Below are positions 17,087-25,061 of a stretch of DNA of 64,000 nt, piece by piece. The stretch is taken from the NCBI RefSeq assembly GCF_007747655.1, contig NZ_CP036274.1, positions 6,324,001 to 6,388,000 on the forward strand, in the 5' to 3' direction. The position numbers and the translations under genes are program-made. Position 1 is the first letter of the stretch. Each line of letters begins with the position of its first letter. Below the pieces are notes generated by a model that worked only from the letters and a program-made list of their open reading frames with translations, did not search any database and was not told the DNA's origin. The DNA is from Anatilimnocola aggregata. Its GTDB lineage: Bacteria; Planctomycetota; Planctomycetia; Pirellulales; Pirellulaceae.

Positions 17087-18356
17087 GCATGCTTTGGTCT
17101 GGCGCTTCGCCGCTGAATTGTTCCTTTGCCGGGTCAAACGTGAGCACGCGATTCGTCCGGCAAGCGATATTGGCCAGATGCGCCAGTGAAGCGGACAAGT
17201 GCCCTTCTTCCACATCGGCGTGCGATCGATTGCCGCTGCGAACACAGTCGATGAAGTTCTGGTGATGGGCAACCAAATCGAACCGGCCACTCATTTCTTC
17301 GAGCAACTTGTTGCGTGGGCCAAAGACTTTGAAGCCCTCGCCCTTGCCGAGCAACATGACTCCCTGGGTGCCGTAGAACGCGTTGCCGTTTTCATAACCT
17401 TCTTGCACGTAGGGCGACCAATCGCGCTGTTCGTAAATGAGCTGGCGCTTGTTGCCGACCTTGCCATCGCCAGACCATTCGAACACGCAGTATTGGTTGT
17501 CGGGAAATTGTTGATCGTCGTCGAAGAAAAACTTGCTTCCCAGAGCGGCGACGGTGTCGGGATGTGTGTTCACACCCAGGCCCCAGCGGGCGATATCGAT
17601 ATCGTGGACGCCGTCGTTGCCAATATCGCCGACGCCGTAGTCGTACCAAAAGCGCCAAATGCCGGGCAGCAAATTGGCCTGAAAGGCGCGCTCGGGAGCC
17701 GGCCCCTGCCATAGCTCGAAGTCAAGTTCCGCTGGCGGCTGGCTCGGTGACAGGTGACCGATATTGCGCCGCAGCTGACTGTTCCAGGCCTTTGCCACCA
17801 GCACATCGCCAATGATTCCCGACTGCAATAACTCCATCGCCTTGCGAACGTGAGCGGTGCTGCGCGACTGCGTACCGACTTGCACGACGACTTTGTTTTT
17901 TCGCGCTGCTTCAATCAGCAAGCGACCTTCGCGCACGTTGTGCGACACTGGCTTTTCGACATACACGTGTTTTTTCGCTTCGCAGGCCAGAATTGCCGCC
18001 GGCGAATGCCAATGATCGGGCGTGGCGATCCAGACCGCGTCGACCGCTTTGTCTTTTAGCACGTCTCGCAAATCCTTCGTCGCGACGGGCTTGGGCCGGC
18101 CCGATGTTTCGACCAGCTTGGCCGCACTAGTCAGTCGATTCGCATCGACGTCGCAAACATAGGCCAGGCGAATCTCTTTCCGTTGCAGCAAATTGCGCAG
18201 GTGGCTGGTTCCCATGCCACCACAGCCGATCAGGGCCACGTTGAGCGGCCGGTTATCGTCGGCAGCACTGGTTGCGCCGACATTCAACGAAACAGTGCTG
18301 GCCGCAGCTACGGCAGCAACACCATGCAGGAATTCGCGGCGGGGAAGCTCGCTCAT
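17037..18356 (-). CDS. Gfo/Idh/MocA family oxidoreductase with Tat-like signal
   Basis: 439 residues. MSELPRREFLHGVAAVAAASTVSLNVG is a twin-arginine-type leader with alanine-rich core, so the protein is probably exported folded with its NAD(P). The Rossmann domain follows (LNVALIGCGGMGTSHLRNLL, VCDVDANRL) with EKPVSHNVREG, which supplies the family catalytic Lys. DIDIARWGLGVNTHPDTVAALG belongs to the C-terminal sheet domain. Such secreted members are greatly expanded in Planctomycetes and are presumed to act on sugars or sugar alcohols; the substrate is unknown. The last 50 bases overlap the convergent membrane-protein gene. Confidence 0.9.
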   Translation of the reverse strand: MSELPRREFLHGVAAVAAASTVSLNVGATSAADDNRPLNVALIGCGGMGTSHLRNLLQRKEIRLAYVCDVDANRLTSAAKLVETSGRPKPVATKDLRDVLKDKAVDAVWIATPDHWHSPAAILACEAKKHVYVEKPVSHNVREGRLLIEAARKNKVVVQVGTQSRSTAHVRKAMELLQSGIIGDVLVAKAWNSQLRRNIGHLSPSQPPAELDFELWQGPAPERAFQANLLPGIWRFWYDYGVGDIGNDGVHDIDIARWGLGVNTHPDTVAALGSKFFFDDDQQFPDNQYCVFEWSGDGKVGNKRQLIYEQRDWSPYVQEGYENGNAFYGTQGVMLLGKGEGFKVFGPRNKLLEEMSGRFDLVAHHQNFIDCVRSGNRSHADVEEGHLSASLAHLANIACRTNRVLTFDPAKEQFSGEAPDQSMLTRKYRAGHWAVPTGA

Positions 18357-18548
18357 GGGTGGGCCTCATCAAAGGACGGGAGATTGGCAGATCACTTCAA
18401 CGCATTCGTCTTCAACGCATGCGTCGGGCCGAATCTACTCCGCCGCAGCGCGACAGGCAACCACTTTCCCCCTGTGGTACACCTCAGGCTTTGTCGTGAG
18501 CTCATTAGCAGCGGGCACAACGGGGAGCGAGTAAACACCAACAAACAT

Positions 18549-18848
18549 TCACCCTAACCGCACGTGATTGACATTATGGTCAACCATCCATTGCAACCAG
18601 GTTTCGTGCTCGTCGGTAAGTGGAATCTCAGCCTTCGACGCCGCATCGAGGGGCGATACGACACACACGACCAGATCGTCGAGCCATTGGCGCGCTTCGA
18701 CTGGATCGATCCAGTATTCACCTTCCGGCAACTTGGCGGGCGCTCCGTGATCGCCGGGCACAGTCATGAAGTAGACGATCTCCATGCGAAATCGCGTGGG
18801 CATCTCGAGCGGGGGAACTTCAGGACGGCCAACAGCGACAATTTGCAT
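18549..18848 (-). CDS. Small conserved-looking hypothetical protein
   Basis: 99 residues, not recognised. It is rich in acidic residues and Trp, with no signal or membrane segment: RFRMEIVYFMTVPGDHG, EYWIDPVEARQWLDD and ETWLQWMVDHNVNHVRLG. The composition looks like a real soluble alpha/beta protein. It lies on the same strand 45 bases downstream of the DUF1549/DUF1553 gene and upstream of the oxidoreductase, so it may be cotranscribed with either. No clear ribosome site precedes the ATG. Function unknown. Confidence 0.6.
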   Translation of the reverse strand: MQIVAVGRPEVPPLEMPTRFRMEIVYFMTVPGDHGAPAKLPEGEYWIDPVEARQWLDDLVVCVVSPLDAASKAEIPLTDEHETWLQWMVDHNVNHVRLG

Positions 18849-18893
18849 GGAACACGTATGCAGCCAAATGACAGAGGGCGAAAGAGACCGGGC

Positions 18894-20885
18894 CTAATCG
18901 AGATAGATCATCTCACTGCTGTTGAGCAACGCCAAGGCGGCTTGCACAATGGCGGCTCCGGTGGGCGCATTGTTCTGATCCTGCCAGCCGCTCGGCAGGG
19001 CCAGAGACGAATCAGCTCGCCCAGCGCGAGCGAGCATCGTTGCCTGCTCACTGATGAACTGCTGCAACGCAGTGATTTCGACCGCCGTTGCGTCGCGCGA
19101 GAGAATCTTCAGCACTAGGTCGCGCGGCGCATGGTGTGGATCAATCTTGCCGGCAATTTGCTGCGCGGTTTGCAGTACCTGGTCGGAATTGAGCATCAGC
19201 AGCGCTTGGGGCGCGGTTGTCGAGCGAATTCGCGAAGGACAACTGGCGTTCGCATCCGGGCGGTCGAAGGCCTCGAACAAGGGATAACGCAAGTTGCGAC
19301 GAGCAAACAAATAGACACTGCGGCGATAATGATCGGCTTCGCGTTTGCTCGTTTGCCACTGATTCTTTAGCAGTGTGCTGGTTAGTTCCGGGGGCAACGG
19401 TGGCATCACTCCGGGGCCACCAGCCCGCGCGTCGAGCATCCCGGCCGCTGCGAGCATGGCATCTCGAATCATCTCGCCGTCCAAGCGACGGCGTGGATAA
19501 CGACTGAACAGTTGATTCCCGGAGTCTTTTGCTAATCGCGTCTGCCACTCGGCTTGATGGATCGGCTTGCCTGACGAATGACTGGCCTGCCGATAGACGG
19601 CCGATTCCACAATCGTGCGGCGCAGGGTCTTCATGCTCCAATCGCGACCGGTGAACTCGGTAGCGAGGTAATCGAGCAGCTCTGGATGAGTGGGCGATTC
19701 ACCCAGCAGACCAAAATCGCTGGGTGACGCTGAAAGCCCGCGGCCAAAGTGTTGCTGCCAAAGGCGATTGGCCATGACGCGCGCGGTGAGGGGATGGTCG
19801 GGCTGCGTAAACCAACGAGCGGCAGCTGCGCGGCGATAGGTCGATTTGGCTTCTGCCGAGGAACTACTCGCCACTGCCGAAATCAGTGCGACAAACTTTT
19901 GTTCGCCCAGGTTGGCAATCCGCGGCACATCGGGCTGAAGTTCCGCGCCAGGGCGGCGATGATCGCCGCGAATCCACAATCGCGATTTCTCGGGCTTCGT
20001 TACTTCCTTCAGCCACTCGACCGATTGATCCTTTTTCAACTGCACAGCTGGCTCGAAACAGGCCCGCAAACGGAAAAAATCAGCCTGACTGAGCGCATCG
20101 TATTTATGGTCGTGGCATTGGGCACACCCTAATTGCAACCCGATGATGACCGACGAAACCATCCCCGTCATTTCGTTCAGTAGATTATGCCGCCGTTCCT
20201 GCTGATCGTTCACGTCCGGCATATCGGGCCCAGCCAGGCAAAAGCCTGTGGCAATGCGAGCCTGCTCGTCACCGGGCAGGATCTCATCGCCGGCAAGTTG
20301 CAACTGCAAGAAACGGTCGTAAGGCAAATCGTCATTGAGGGCGCGAATTACCCAGTCGCGATACTTCCAGGCCAGCGGCCGGACCTTATCGTGCTCAAAG
20401 CCATCCGTCTCTGCGAAGCGGGCCAGATCGAGCCAAGCTTGCCCTGCGTGTTCGCCATGCGCGGGGGACGCGAGCAGTCGATCGACGACGCGCTCGTAAG
20501 CATCGGGCGCTGAGTCATCTAAAAACGCACTTCGTTCTCCCAACGTCGGCGGCAATCCAGTCAGGTCAAATGTCACGCGTCGCAGCAATGTTGAGTGGTC
20601 GGCGGCTGAGGCCAGCGCAAGTTGTTTCTTCGCCAACTTTTCGAGCACGAACCAGTCGACAGCTGAATTGCTTTGCTGGTTAGCATCCGCAACCGTGGGA
20701 ACCGCGGGCTTCACTAGCGGCTGAAAAGCCCAGTGATCTCGATCGGCCGCTGTAATCGGCAATTCTACAATCGGCCGCTCATCAGCAACGACCTCGCGTT
20801 TGCTATCCTCAAGTTCCTCTTCTGCATTCGATTGCGGCATCAAGAGCAGAGTGAAACAGATTGAATAACTAAGCCAGCGCATCAT
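18894..20885 (-). CDS. DUF1549/DUF1553 domain protein (planctomycete PSD1 family)
   Basis: 663 residues with a signal peptide (WLSYSICFTLLLMPQSNAEE). The DUF1549 part lies at about 75-290 (LLRRVTFDLTGLPPT, YERVVDRLLASPAHGE, LQLQLAGDEILPG), and DUF1553 in the C-terminal half (MANRLWQQHFGRGLSASPSDFGLLG, RRRLDGEMIRDAMLA, PQALLMLNSDQVLQTAQQIA). LQLGCAQCHDHKYDALSQADFF holds a CxxCH heme motif, so it may bind one c-type heme; a separate N-terminal cytochrome domain is absent. It overlaps the downstream-named DUF1501 gene by ATGA, the standard pair in Planctomycetes. Biochemical role is not established; predicted to act in the periplasm. Confidence 0.9.
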   Translation of the reverse strand: MMRWLSYSICFTLLLMPQSNAEEELEDSKREVVADERPIVELPITAADRDHWAFQPLVKPAVPTVADANQQSNSAVDWFVLEKLAKKQLALASAADHSTLLRRVTFDLTGLPPTLGERSAFLDDSAPDAYERVVDRLLASPAHGEHAGQAWLDLARFAETDGFEHDKVRPLAWKYRDWVIRALNDDLPYDRFLQLQLAGDEILPGDEQARIATGFCLAGPDMPDVNDQQERRHNLLNEMTGMVSSVIIGLQLGCAQCHDHKYDALSQADFFRLRACFEPAVQLKKDQSVEWLKEVTKPEKSRLWIRGDHRRPGAELQPDVPRIANLGEQKFVALISAVASSSSAEAKSTYRRAAAARWFTQPDHPLTARVMANRLWQQHFGRGLSASPSDFGLLGESPTHPELLDYLATEFTGRDWSMKTLRRTIVESAVYRQASHSSGKPIHQAEWQTRLAKDSGNQLFSRYPRRRLDGEMIRDAMLAAAGMLDARAGGPGVMPPLPPELTSTLLKNQWQTSKREADHYRRSVYLFARRNLRYPLFEAFDRPDANASCPSRIRSTTAPQALLMLNSDQVLQTAQQIAGKIDPHHAPRDLVLKILSRDATAVEITALQQFISEQATMLARAGRADSSLALPSGWQDQNNAPTGAAIVQAALALLNSSEMIYLD

Positions 20886-22318
20886 GCGAGCACCTCGTGC
20901 ACGACATGCGCCTCAGCTGGTCCAGTAAGCCGTTCTTCCAAGCCATTGTGAAAGTAGGTGAGTTCGTCGAATTTCAGCCCAAGCAAGTGCAAGATCGTCG
21001 CATGCAGGTTTTTAATTGGCACAGGCTTGTCTTCAGCCCGCAGACCGACGGCATCGGTGCTGCCGTAACGCATGCCACCTTTCACGCCGCCACCAGCCAG
21101 CCAGACCGTATATCCCCAGGGATTATGATCGCGACCGGTTCCTTGTTCGCTCATGGGCATGCGACCGAACTCGCCGCCCCAAATTACGAGTGTATCGTTC
21201 CACAGTCCGCGACGTTTCAGATCGTGCAAAAGCGCGGCGACCGGCTGATCTGTGGCGCGACAATGCTGCGTGTGATTGGTGAGGACGTTGCTGTGAGCAT
21301 CCCAGCCGTTGGTATCGCCCGAGTAAACCTGCACGAAGCGCACGCCGCGTTCGATCATTCGCCGCGCGAGCAAACAGCGCTGCCCGAATGAACGGGTGTG
21401 AGTTTCGTCAAGACCATACAATCGCTGCGTTTCTGCGGTCTCATCCTGCAGGTTGACGAGTTCCGGCGCTGTGCTCTGCATGCGGAACGCCAGTTCGTAG
21501 GCGCGAATGCGAGCGGCCAGTTCATCGTCACCATCGCGAGCATCAAGGTGCGCACGATTGAACTGCTGTACCAGATCGAGCGTTGCTCGCTGCTGGGTAC
21601 CCGATAGTTCTTTGGGAGGTCGCAAGTTGAGCAGCGGGGAATCACCGGGCCGCATGGTGATGCCTTGATACGTGGCTGGCAAAAAGCCGCTACCCCACGC
21701 AGGTGGTCCACCTTTCACGCCGCCGCCTGGATCGGGCAACACCACATAAGCAGGTAGATCGCGATTCTCACTACCCAGGCCATAGGCGACCCAACTCCCC
21801 ACGCTGGGCCGACCCATCAGGATGCTGCCGGTGTTCATCTGATAAACCGACTGCGGATGATTCACACTGTCGCCGCACACGCTATGGAGCATGCACAGTT
21901 CATCCGCATGCTTCGCGGTCTCCGGGAGCAGGTCGCTGATCGCATGGCCGCATTCACCATGCTGCCGAAGCGGCTTGATCGGCGCGAGCAGCGGATTCTG
22001 CGCGACCTTGCGCCGCGTCATCACTTCGCCAAACGAATCAGGGAGCGGCTTGCCACTCAACTTGACTAAGTCAGGCTTCGCTTCGAACAGGTCCACGTGA
22101 CTCGGCCCGCCATGCATGAAGAGCCAGATCACCCGTTTCACCCGCGGCGCGAAATGGGGTGGGCGAGTCGCAGTTTCTTTGCCGGTCGACTCATTGGCAC
22201 GCAGGCCGTTCGACTCCTCGGCCAGTAGTGAAGCCAAGGCCATCAGGCCAAAGCCTCCACCCGCGCGCGTTAAAAAATCGCGGCGATTTCGCGACGAGAG
22301 AGGAAGGTGCTGCTGCAT
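20882..22318 (-). CDS. DUF1501 family sulfatase-like protein with Tat-like signal
   Basis: 478 residues. The N-terminus SRNRRDFLTRAGGGFGLMALASLLAEE is a twin-arginine leader. DUF1501 belongs to the alkaline phosphatase/sulfatase-like superfamily: VIWLFMHGGPSHVDLFEAKPDL, MNTGSILMGRPSVGSWVAYGLG, VQVYSGDTNGWDAHSNVLTNH, LVIWGGEFGRMPMSEQGTGRDHN and IKNLHATILHLLGLK are all characteristic, with His and Asp residues in superfamily metal positions. It is the first gene of a two-gene operon and overlaps the DUF1549/DUF1553 gene by four bases, indicating coupled translation of partners exported separately. The substrate is unknown. Confidence 0.92.
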   Translation of the reverse strand: MQQHLPLSSRNRRDFLTRAGGGFGLMALASLLAEESNGLRANESTGKETATRPPHFAPRVKRVIWLFMHGGPSHVDLFEAKPDLVKLSGKPLPDSFGEVMTRRKVAQNPLLAPIKPLRQHGECGHAISDLLPETAKHADELCMLHSVCGDSVNHPQSVYQMNTGSILMGRPSVGSWVAYGLGSENRDLPAYVVLPDPGGGVKGGPPAWGSGFLPATYQGITMRPGDSPLLNLRPPKELSGTQQRATLDLVQQFNRAHLDARDGDDELAARIRAYELAFRMQSTAPELVNLQDETAETQRLYGLDETHTRSFGQRCLLARRMIERGVRFVQVYSGDTNGWDAHSNVLTNHTQHCRATDQPVAALLHDLKRRGLWNDTLVIWGGEFGRMPMSEQGTGRDHNPWGYTVWLAGGGVKGGMRYGSTDAVGLRAEDKPVPIKNLHATILHLLGLKFDELTYFHNGLEERLTGPAEAHVVHEVLA

Positions 22319-22491
22319 GGCGCATTATCACCGGCGGAGAGAGCGGTCAATTACCGACACCGCTCGATTATAGCCGGATGAACCTCACTCACCGCAAATA
22401 GAATTTAGCGGCTAGAAGTTGTGGAACGTGGCAGAGTGCGATCTGGGAACTTAGAACAAGTGAGTCATCGGCGAACTCAAGAACCACATCG

Positions 22492-22935
22492 TCAAATTCT
22501 TGGATCGACGATCGTGACCGGCAAATTCCTGAAATCAGCGGCATTGAAAGTCATAAGACGGGTGATGCCGTACGATTGCATGACAGCGACAAGTCGCACG
22601 TCGTGCGCGCGAAAGCCCGTTACGTTGTGCGTTTCGACCAACGACTGCCAAAGCAAAGTTAAATCCTCTCGGTCAGGCAGAAACGTGAAACGCCTCCGAA
22701 AGAACCGAAGCCAATGGACCGTTTGGGCCGGCGACATGCCAAGGCCGTTTCGTCCGCTGGGCGGTGGCCCTGTAGAGCGGGTGGCAACGGCCCAGAATTC
22801 AAAGACAGATTGAGGAACAATAACGAGTTGCTCACCTTGGGCTAGCAATGAGTGAATCGTTGCTCGGACAAGGGCACACTGCGAATCACTCGCGCGGACG
22901 ATACGTACGAGCAGATTCGTATCGAGAAGGATCAT
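22492..22935 (-). CDS. PIN-domain ribonuclease toxin (VapC-like)
   Basis: 147 residues. PIN-domain acidic residues are seen in MILLDTNLLVRI, the central Glu in SVFEFWAVATR, and the C-terminal HDVRLVAVMQSYGITRLMTFNAADF. These coordinate Mg2+ for RNA cleavage. The start overlaps the upstream small gene by ATGA, the classical toxin-antitoxin arrangement with the antitoxin first. VapC toxins cleave tRNA or rRNA; the target here is unknown. Confidence 0.85.
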   Translation of the reverse strand: MILLDTNLLVRIVRASDSQCALVRATIHSLLAQGEQLVIVPQSVFEFWAVATRSTGPPPSGRNGLGMSPAQTVHWLRFFRRRFTFLPDREDLTLLWQSLVETHNVTGFRAHDVRLVAVMQSYGITRLMTFNAADFRNLPVTIVDPRI

Positions 22936-23165
22936 TCCCCAACCTGGCGAGTGTAAATGTTTTCGCGAGAGTCATCCACGAAATCAACCTTAACCATGTG
23001 GGAAGACATTTCGGCGAACATGTCTTCATTCGCCAAAGGGGCAGCAGTGCCAGGGGCGAAGCTGGAGTCGCCAACGAAGACAATCGCTTCACTCACTTCA
23101 CCGTGCATACCGATGAGTTTCGCAGCGATTTCCTGTTTCGTTCCTCGCAGAACTACTGGATTCAT
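22932..23165 (-). CDS. Putative antitoxin partner of the PIN toxin
   Basis: 77 residues. The sequence is acidic in its C-terminal half (KVDFVDDSRENIYTRQVGE) and lacks an obvious AbrB, RHH or Phd DNA-binding motif, so the family is not recognised. The identification rests on position: it lies immediately upstream of, and overlaps by four bases, the PIN-domain gene. If it is the antitoxin, its C-terminal acidic tail would be the part that blocks the PIN active site. Confidence 0.65.
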   Translation of the reverse strand: MNPVVLRGTKQEIAAKLIGMHGEVSEAIVFVGDSSFAPGTAAPLANEDMFAEMSSHMVKVDFVDDSRENIYTRQVGE

Positions 23166-23191
23166 GCTGGGTTGCCCCTACCTCTCCACTT

Positions 23192-23211
23192 GGAAGCCGA
23201 GATGGGCTTCC
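23192..23211. terminator. Possible hairpin terminator between infC and the toxin-antitoxin pair
   Basis: GGAAGCC and GGCTTCC form a 7-bp stem with a six-base loop. The plus-strand side is followed by a T-rich TACTTTATTTAT, the minus-strand side is not. As a terminator for infC (minus strand) it is therefore weak; no plus-strand gene is known here. Confidence 0.3.
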
Positions 23212-23287
23212 TACTTTATTTATCTTCGCTGTGGGAATTGCAGACGGCAAGTCCATTCGCCCGAAGCCAAGCTGCCGGCGATCCGCA

Positions 23288-23809
23288 CTATGCCTGCTTC
23301 GGCACGACCATGGCGATCATCCGCTTTTGCTGCTGCTGCGGCGGCGACTCGAGCTTGCCAACTTCGAGCAGCTTGGTGATGACCTGGTCCATCACTTTGC
23401 GGCCTTCGTCGATGTGAGCCAGTTCGCGACCGCGGAAGATGACCGAGACCTGCACCTTGTCTTTGTGCTCGAGAAAGCCCACGGCTTGCTTGACCTTGAA
23501 TTCGATATCGTGGTCGCCCGTCTTGGGGCGCAAGCGAATTTCTTTGGTCTTGGGATGGTGCGCGGTTTGATGCGACTTTTTGTTCTGCTGATACTTGAAC
23601 TTGCCGTAGTCCATGATGCGGCACACCGGCGGCCGATCATTGGGAGCAACTTCTACCAGATCCAAGTCGGATTCGCGCGCTTTCGCGAGTGCGGTATCCA
23701 CGGGCATGATGCCCAATTGAGCCCCATCGGCTCCGATCACACGTACGGGAGAAATTCGAATCTGCTCGTTAATACGAGTCTTCTGGTCGGCTGGAGGGAT
23801 CGCAGGCAC
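23288..23809 (-). CDS. infC: Translation initiation factor IF-3
   Basis: About 173 residues from a GTG, or 170 from an AUC codon three codons later. IF-3 binds the 30S subunit, blocks premature 50S joining and checks the start codon. The N-domain is [31 protein letters not shown] with [21 protein letters not shown]; the C-domain includes [32 protein letters not shown] and a short [14 protein letters not shown] end. The GTG has no usable ribosome site, while GAAAGGG stands eight bases before the ATC at 23800, so the true start may be AUC. The usual partners rpmI and rplT are not next to it. Confidence 0.93.
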   Translation of the reverse strand: MPAIPPADQKTRINEQIRISPVRVIGADGAQLGIMPVDTALAKARESDLDLVEVAPNDRPPVCRIMDYGKFKYQQNKKSHQTAHHPKTKEIRLRPKTGDHDIEFKVKQAVGFLEHKDKVQVSVIFRGRELAHIDEGRKVMDQVITKLLEVGKLESPPQQQQKRMIAMVVPKQA

Positions 23810-24117
23810 CCTTTCGAATCAAAGGAAAAAACTCAGCCGATTCGGCGGACGTCGTTGCCCACCCATCAAGCTGCTAGAACTTGCAAGCATACCATAAACA
23901 TACGTCACGCCAGCTGCCAAAAGGTGAGGCCAAATCAGGCCCGCCACGATTCGCAGCAAAGCATAGCGCCGCAACGTGTTACTAGTATTTGCTATCGGAG
24001 CAACCCAAGTCAACAGTATCGGCGTGAAACTGCCACAGAAAAAGAGCTTCTGGGCAGTTGAAAAGAACAACTGGCAGGGGCCGGAGTGAGTCGCTCACCG
24101 CGATCAGAACTAGTTCG

Positions 24118-24648
24118 TTAATCGTCGTCGCAGTAGTCGCCACCTTCAACCGAGATTGGATTTTGGGCGATGCGGCCCATTTCGTCGAGGGTACGACGCT
24201 GGCCAACGCTGTGCCAAGGTCCGACTTCGCGCAGTTCGGGCATGATTTCAACGAGTTGTTCAATCAGGTTCTCAGCCATCCGCCGAGTGTTATTGTTGGG
24301 AGCATCTTCGAGCAGCGCTGCGGCCGTTTTCATCAGCCGCACCATCCGCGCTCGCTCCATCACGGGACGAGACAGAGGTTCCTCGGTTTCCACCAAGAGT
24401 TCACCAATCGGCACTTCGAGCGCGGCCTGCCAACGATAGAGATCGCTGAGTCGCAAATCCGATGTCGATTGTTCTTGGGCTCGAATTGTTCGCACATCGA
24501 GTCCCAAGTGCCGCGAAGCGGTTCGCAGCGTCATTCCCTGTTGCAGTCGAACCTCTTCAATTCGGTGCAATGGTTGACCGGGCGCATTGCCTTTGCGCGG
24601 CGGTCCCTGCCCGTCGTAACGAAACACACTCAATTCCGCCGTCGACAT
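24118..24648 (-). CDS. Helix-turn-helix (XRE-like) protein
   Basis: 176 residues from the ATG with an AAGGAG ribosome site six bases upstream. The region around residues 30-85 (LHRIEEVRLQQGMTLRTASRHLGLDVRTIRAQEQ...LSDLYRWQAALEVPIGELL) reads as an XRE-type helix-turn-helix in which the second helix and the following helices are typical. A helical C-terminal half (RARMVRLMKTAAALLEDA, NTRRMAENLIEQLVEIMPEL) may mediate dimerisation; the end is acidic (GGDYCDDD). It lies upstream of infC on the same strand with about 300 bases between. Role unknown; a transcription regulator is likely. Confidence 0.75.
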   Translation of the reverse strand: MSTAELSVFRYDGQGPPRKGNAPGQPLHRIEEVRLQQGMTLRTASRHLGLDVRTIRAQEQSTSDLRLSDLYRWQAALEVPIGELLVETEEPLSRPVMERARMVRLMKTAAALLEDAPNNNTRRMAENLIEQLVEIMPELREVGPWHSVGQRRTLDEMGRIAQNPISVEGGDYCDDD

Positions 24649-25061
24649 ATCCTGCTCCTTTAACGCTGCCGTGGGCAACGGTCTCTGTTCCTCTGCCCGC
24701 GGCTGACACTCGCCTGGCAGATAAGTCTGCTAGCTTTGCGCAGCAACGCTCTTTAGAAATGGATGCGCAGCAGGTTTAGCGCGTTCCCTCTCCGTGAATG
24801 ATTTTCCCGCCATAAGCGAAAAAGTTGCCGGATTTCTGCGCAAAAAGATTGACACCGTTTGCTGGGCATTCATCAGCCAGCGACGTTAACCACTTGCAAC
24901 GATGATGGTTGCGAAAAGAGTTCGAGTGCTGGCTTTTCTCGGGGAAGTTTTTGCGGCGGGTCGCGCGACTTTACTGCCACTACACCGCAAGAGAGTGTCG
25001 CCTCGATTATAATTTTCAGGTGCTGACTACCTCCCACCTCGAACGGGTTTCACGCTCTGCC
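24649..25061. other. Intergenic region between divergent genes
   Basis: About 410 bases separate the HTH gene from the HEAT-heme gene. A TTGACA hexamer at about 24850 is visible but without a good -10 box at the normal spacing. An open frame upstream of the HEAT-heme start is in frame with it but lacks protein-like character. I see no RNA gene or repeat. Confidence 0.3.
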
